Positions 4,219-6,990 of a stretch of DNA of 6,990 nt are shown here, piece by piece. Each line of letters starts with the position of its first letter. Positions within the stretch are counted from its first letter, which is position 1. Location of the stretch: NCBI GenBank assembly GCA_009926295.1, contig RFPF01000161.1, positions 1 to 6,990 of the forward strand. Reading direction: 5' to 3'. Source of the stretch: Planctomycetia bacterium (GTDB lineage: Bacteria; Planctomycetota; Planctomycetia; Pirellulales; UBA1268). Both the position numbers and the translations under genes were made by a program. The notes beneath the pieces are model-generated. The model was not told the DNA's origin, searched no databases, and saw only the letters and a program-made list of their open reading frames with translations.

Positions 4219-6519
4219 GTGACGCGCCTGATATTCGCAGTGGTGCCGGCAGTTGTCTTCGTGGTTTTGGGTGCATGGGCAACGATCGCCGGGGCGGAGA
4301 TGGCCGCACCCGATTTCAATCGCGACATCCGGCCGATCCTGTCGCGAAACTGCTTTGCCTGTCATGGCCCCGACGAGGGCGATCGCCAAGCCGGGTTGCG
4401 GCTCGATGATGGCGACGCGGCGCTCGCGGTACTCGCCAGCGGTGCCCGGGCGATCGTGGCAGGCAGTCCGGAAGAGAGCGAACTGGTCGCCCGCGTCGAG
4501 AGCGGCGATCCCGACGCCGTGATGCCGCCTCCCCACACGAATCACTCGCTCACAGGCGCGCAAAAGCGGCTTCTATCCGACTGGATCGCAGCGGGGGCAG
4601 TCTACGCGTCGCACTGGGCCCATGTCGCGCCGCGCCGGCAGCCAGCGCCGTCAACCCGCCAGTCCGCATGGCCGGTCAACTGGATCGACCATTTCGTGCT
4701 CGGCAGGCTCGAGGCTGAGGGACTCTCGCCGTCGCCGGATGCCGAGTCGGTCACACTTTTGCGCCGTGTGTCGTTCGATCTCACCGGCCTTCCACCCACG
4801 CCGGATGAGATCATCGCCTTCATTTCCGACAGCAGTCCGAACCGGTATGAGCGCGCCGTCGATAGGTTGCTCGCCTCCCCGCGGCACGCAGAGCGCATGG
4901 CGATGTGGTGGCTCGATCTCGTCCGCTATGCCGACACGGTCGGCTACCACGGCGATCAGGAGCATGCGGTATCGCCCTACCGCGATTGGGTCATCAAGGC
5001 GTTCCTCGACAACGTGCCCTTCGACAGATTCACGACCCTGCAGTTGGCCGGGGACCTCGTCGGCGCTGCGCCCGGGCAGCATCCGGACGATCCGATACTC
5101 GCGAGCGCCTACAACCGGCTCCTGCAGACATCGCACGAAGCAGGGGTGCAAGCCAAAGAATATCGTGCGATCTACCAGGCAGATCGAATCCGGAACGTGT
5201 CGGCCGTATGGATGGGGGCGACCATTGGATGCGCCCAATGTCACGATCACAAGTACGATCCGTATACGACGCGTGACTTCTACTCGCTTGGCGCGTTCTT
5301 CGCCGACATAGACGACGAATCGCATCTGGAGCACGGCGAGGATGAGTCGCCGACCGTTCGCGAGCCGGAGAAATCGGTGGTCGGCCCCTTCGACCGCGAT
5401 CAACCCGTACGCGTCGAACGGCGGCTCATGATCACCCGGGCGCTCTCGTCTCCGCGGGAGGTTCGCGTCCTGCCGAGGGGTAACTGGAACGACGATACCG
5501 GGCCGCTCGTCGGGCCGGCGATCCCCGCCTTCCTCGGGCGGCTCGAGACGCAGGGACGCGCGAACCGTGCCGACCTCGCGCGGTGGCTGGTCGGCCCGGT
5601 TTCCACGGGTGGCATCGGGGAATTCACCGCTCGGGTCACGGCGAACAGGATCTGGGGACTGTTCTTCGGTGCGGGGTTGTGTCGGAGCGTCGGCGACCTG
5701 GGTGGCCAGGGGGAATTGCCCGACCATCCGGAACTGCTCGATGCCCTGGCCTTGGAGCTCATCGAGGGCGGCTGGAACGTGCGCTCCCTTATCCGTACGA
5801 TCGTGACGAGCCGCACGTACCGGCAGTCGTCCTACGCCTCGCCTGAGATGCTCGCGCGGGACCCCGAGAATCGTCTGCTCGCCAGGCAGGGACGGTGGCG
5901 GCTGCAGGCAGAAAGCGTTCGCGATACGGCACTCGCGGTCAGCGGGCTGCTCGTCGAACGGCTCGGAGGCGCGAGCGTCCACCCCTACCAGCCCGCCGGC
6001 TACTACCGGCACCTGAACTTCCCGAAGAGAGAGTATCGCCCGGACAAGGACGACCGGCAGTGGCGCCGCGGTCTTTACATCCATTGGCAGAGGATGTTTC
6101 TCCACCCGCAATTGCTCGCATTCGACGCGCCCGCCCGGGAGGAGTGCACCGCGGCGCGGGCTCGATCCAACACACCGAAGGCTCCGCTCGTGCTCCTCAA
6201 CGACCCCACGTTCGTGGAGGCGGCACGAAAGCTCGCCGAACTCGCCGTCCGCCACGGTGCCGGTGACGACGAAGCCGGCATCTCGTTCCTTTGGAACCGC
6301 GTGCTGTCGCGAGTTCCGACGTCCGAGGAAACAGCTCGCGTTGCGGGACTTCTCGCCCGCCGCCGCGAGGAATACGGAGCCAACCGCAAGGCCGCAGCAG
6401 CGCTCCTCAACGTCGGCGTGGCACCTGCCGACCCGAGTCACGACATGGCGGAGCTCGCCGCCTGGACTTCCGTCGCGCGGGTCGCCCTGAACCTTCACGA
6501 AGCGATCGCCCGCTACTGA
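4219..6519 (+). CDS. Secreted PSCyt1/DUF1549/DUF1553 protein
   Basis: 766 residues. Residues 1-26 form a signal peptide (MTRLIF, hydrophobic stretch, ending TIAGA), so it is exported. A planctomycete cytochrome-c domain (PSCyt1) follows: FNRDIRPILSRNCFACHGPD has a haem-type C45-F-A-C48-H49, then AGLRLDD. DUF1549 runs from about W155 (WIDHFVLGRLEAEGL) through RRVSFDLTGLPPTPDEI and WWLDLVRYADTVGYHGD to a second C338-A-Q-C341-H342 motif followed by DHKYDPYTTRDFYSL. DUF1553 begins near 450 (RADLARWLV, TANRIWGLFFGAGL, ELLDALALELIEGGWNVRSL, TSRTYRQSS) and runs to the C terminus (AELAAWTSVARVALNLHEAI). The family is often 850-1100 residues; this one is short because the part between DUF1549 and DUF1553 is compact. 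Function is unknown; such proteins pair with DUF1501 proteins and accumulate in sulfatase-rich planctomycete genomes. The DUF1501 gene follows after 2 bases, so the two are probably one operon. Confidence 0.93.
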   Translation: MTRLIFAVVPAVVFVVLGAWATIAGAEMAAPDFNRDIRPILSRNCFACHGPDEGDRQAGLRLDDGDAALAVLASGARAIVAGSPEESELVARVESGDPDAVMPPPHTNHSLTGAQKRLLSDWIAAGAVYASHWAHVAPRRQPAPSTRQSAWPVNWIDHFVLGRLEAEGLSPSPDAESVTLLRRVSFDLTGLPPTPDEIIAFISDSSPNRYERAVDRLLASPRHAERMAMWWLDLVRYADTVGYHGDQEHAVSPYRDWVIKAFLDNVPFDRFTTLQLAGDLVGAAPGQHPDDPILASAYNRLLQTSHEAGVQAKEYRAIYQADRIRNVSAVWMGATIGCAQCHDHKYDPYTTRDFYSLGAFFADIDDESHLEHGEDESPTVREPEKSVVGPFDRDQPVRVERRLMITRALSSPREVRVLPRGNWNDDTGPLVGPAIPAFLGRLETQGRANRADLARWLVGPVSTGGIGEFTARVTANRIWGLFFGAGLCRSVGDLGGQGELPDHPELLDALALELIEGGWNVRSLIRTIVTSRTYRQSSYASPEMLARDPENRLLARQGRWRLQAESVRDTALAVSGLLVERLGGASVHPYQPAGYYRHLNFPKREYRPDKDDRQWRRGLYIHWQRMFLHPQLLAFDAPAREECTAARARSNTPKAPLVLLNDPTFVEAARKLAELAVRHGAGDDEAGISFLWNRVLSRVPTSEETARVAGLLARRREEYGANRKAAAALLNVGVAPADPSHDMAELAAWTSVARVALNLHEAIARY

Positions 6520-6521
6520 CC

Positions 6522-6990
6522 ATGGAAGATCCCATCGCCATGCACCGACGCACGTTCCTGGCCCGTTCAGGCTTTTCTCTCGGCGGGGCCGCTCGCCGGT
6601 CTGTTGGGCCGCGACGGTCGTGCCGCGATCGATCCGCTTCACCACCCGCCCCGGGCCAAGGCGGTGATTTTCCTGTGCCTTGCCGGCGGCCCAAGTCACC
6701 TCGAAACTTTCGATTACAAGCCGCAACTCCGTGCTCTCGACGGACAGCCGATGCCAGAGAGCGTGACGGCTGGTCAGCCGCTCGCACAACTTCAAGGCCA
6801 GCAACTCATTTGCCTGGGTCCTCGGACGACGTTTTCCAGGCATGGCGAGTGCGGTGCGGAGGTGAGTGATTTTTTTCCGCGGCTCGGCCGTCTCGTCGAT
6901 AAAACGGCGATCGTGCGGTCGATGGTGACAGAGCAAATCAACCACGATCCGGCCCATACGTTCATGAACTGCGGCACGGCGCTTCCGGGA
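6522..6990 (+). pseudogene. DUF1501 protein, 3' partial, apparent +1 frameshift
   Basis: DUF1501 proteins share the alkaline phosphatase/sulfatase fold and are exported by the Tat route; their role is unknown. ATG 6522 (or ATG 6540, with GGAAG 11 bases upstream) starts MHRRTFLARSGFSLGG, a twin-arginine signal. After 6588 the homology is in the next frame: PLAGLLGRDGRAAIDPLHH, then RAKAVIFLCLAGGPSHLETF, SDFFPRLGRLVDKTAIVRSM and NHDPAHTFMNCGTALPG at the window edge. Removing one G from the GGGG at 6585-6588 joins the two parts perfectly. The shifted frame has no stop from 6589 to 6990. The gene may be intact in the organism, with the extra G a sequencing error; a true mutation is the alternative. 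It starts 2 bases after the DUF1553 gene, the usual planctomycete pair. Confidence 0.88.
6585..6588 (+). other. Frameshift in a GGGG run within the DUF1501 Tat signal
   Basis: Codons up to 6587 read GFSLGG. Skipping G6588 gives PLAGLLGRDG, a normal h-region and end of a Tat signal peptide. Unskipped, the frame gives Arg/Pro-rich sequence (ARRSVGPRRS) without homology. Confidence 0.8.

Noticed and set aside
4651..6957. 768-residue open frame on the minus strand across the PSCyt1/DUF1553 gene
   Set aside because: Mirror of a well-supported + strand gene, with no recognisable domains and typical antisense composition (many Arg, Val, Glu).

Overview
The window is GC-rich (roughly two thirds G+C by eye). 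Every recognisable gene lies on the + strand. The gene content points strongly to a member of the Planctomycetota, probably Pirellulales-like: sulfatases, a secreted cytochrome-c-like PSCyt1/DUF1549/DUF1553 protein, and right behind it the DUF1501 Tat-exported partner usual in that phylum. I see no tRNA, rRNA, CRISPR array, intact insertion sequence or phage gene.

Layout. Positions 1-1650 hold sulfatase sequence. The window opens inside the C-terminal tail of one sulfatase, and the same frame runs without a stop into the N-terminal half of a second, heparan-N-sulfatase-like sulfatase. That second domain is broken by a frameshift near 915-925 and continues in another frame to the stop at 1650. 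Positions 1728-2915 encode a polytopic membrane protein of the HGSNAT-like (DUF5009) N-acetyltransferase family. Positions 2916-3256 lack an intact gene, but one frame carries what looks like a decayed fragment of nagA (N-acetylglucosamine-6-phosphate deacetylase). Positions 3257-3997 encode a variant NagB-type glucosamine-6-phosphate deaminase/isomerase. After a 221-base gap, 4219-6519 encodes the PSCyt1/DUF1549/DUF1553 protein. From 6522 or 6540 to the window end runs the start of the DUF1501 gene, frameshifted by one base in a run of four G.

How they may fit together. An N-sulfatase-like enzyme, an acetyl-CoA:glucosaminide N-acetyltransferase-like membrane protein, a nagA relic and a NagB-like deaminase resemble successive steps of amino-sugar recovery from a sulfated, glucosamine-containing polysaccharide. 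The first two parallel the SGSH then HGSNAT steps of lysosomal heparan sulfate breakdown. The PSCyt1-DUF1501 pair is of unknown function and often sits in planctomycete sulfatase-rich loci. This pathway reading is inference from neighbourhood.

Three genes in under 7 kb carry lesions (sulfatase frameshift, nagA relic, DUF1501 frameshift). The DUF1501 case looks like a homopolymer sequencing error. The sulfatase and nagA cases look more like real decay.
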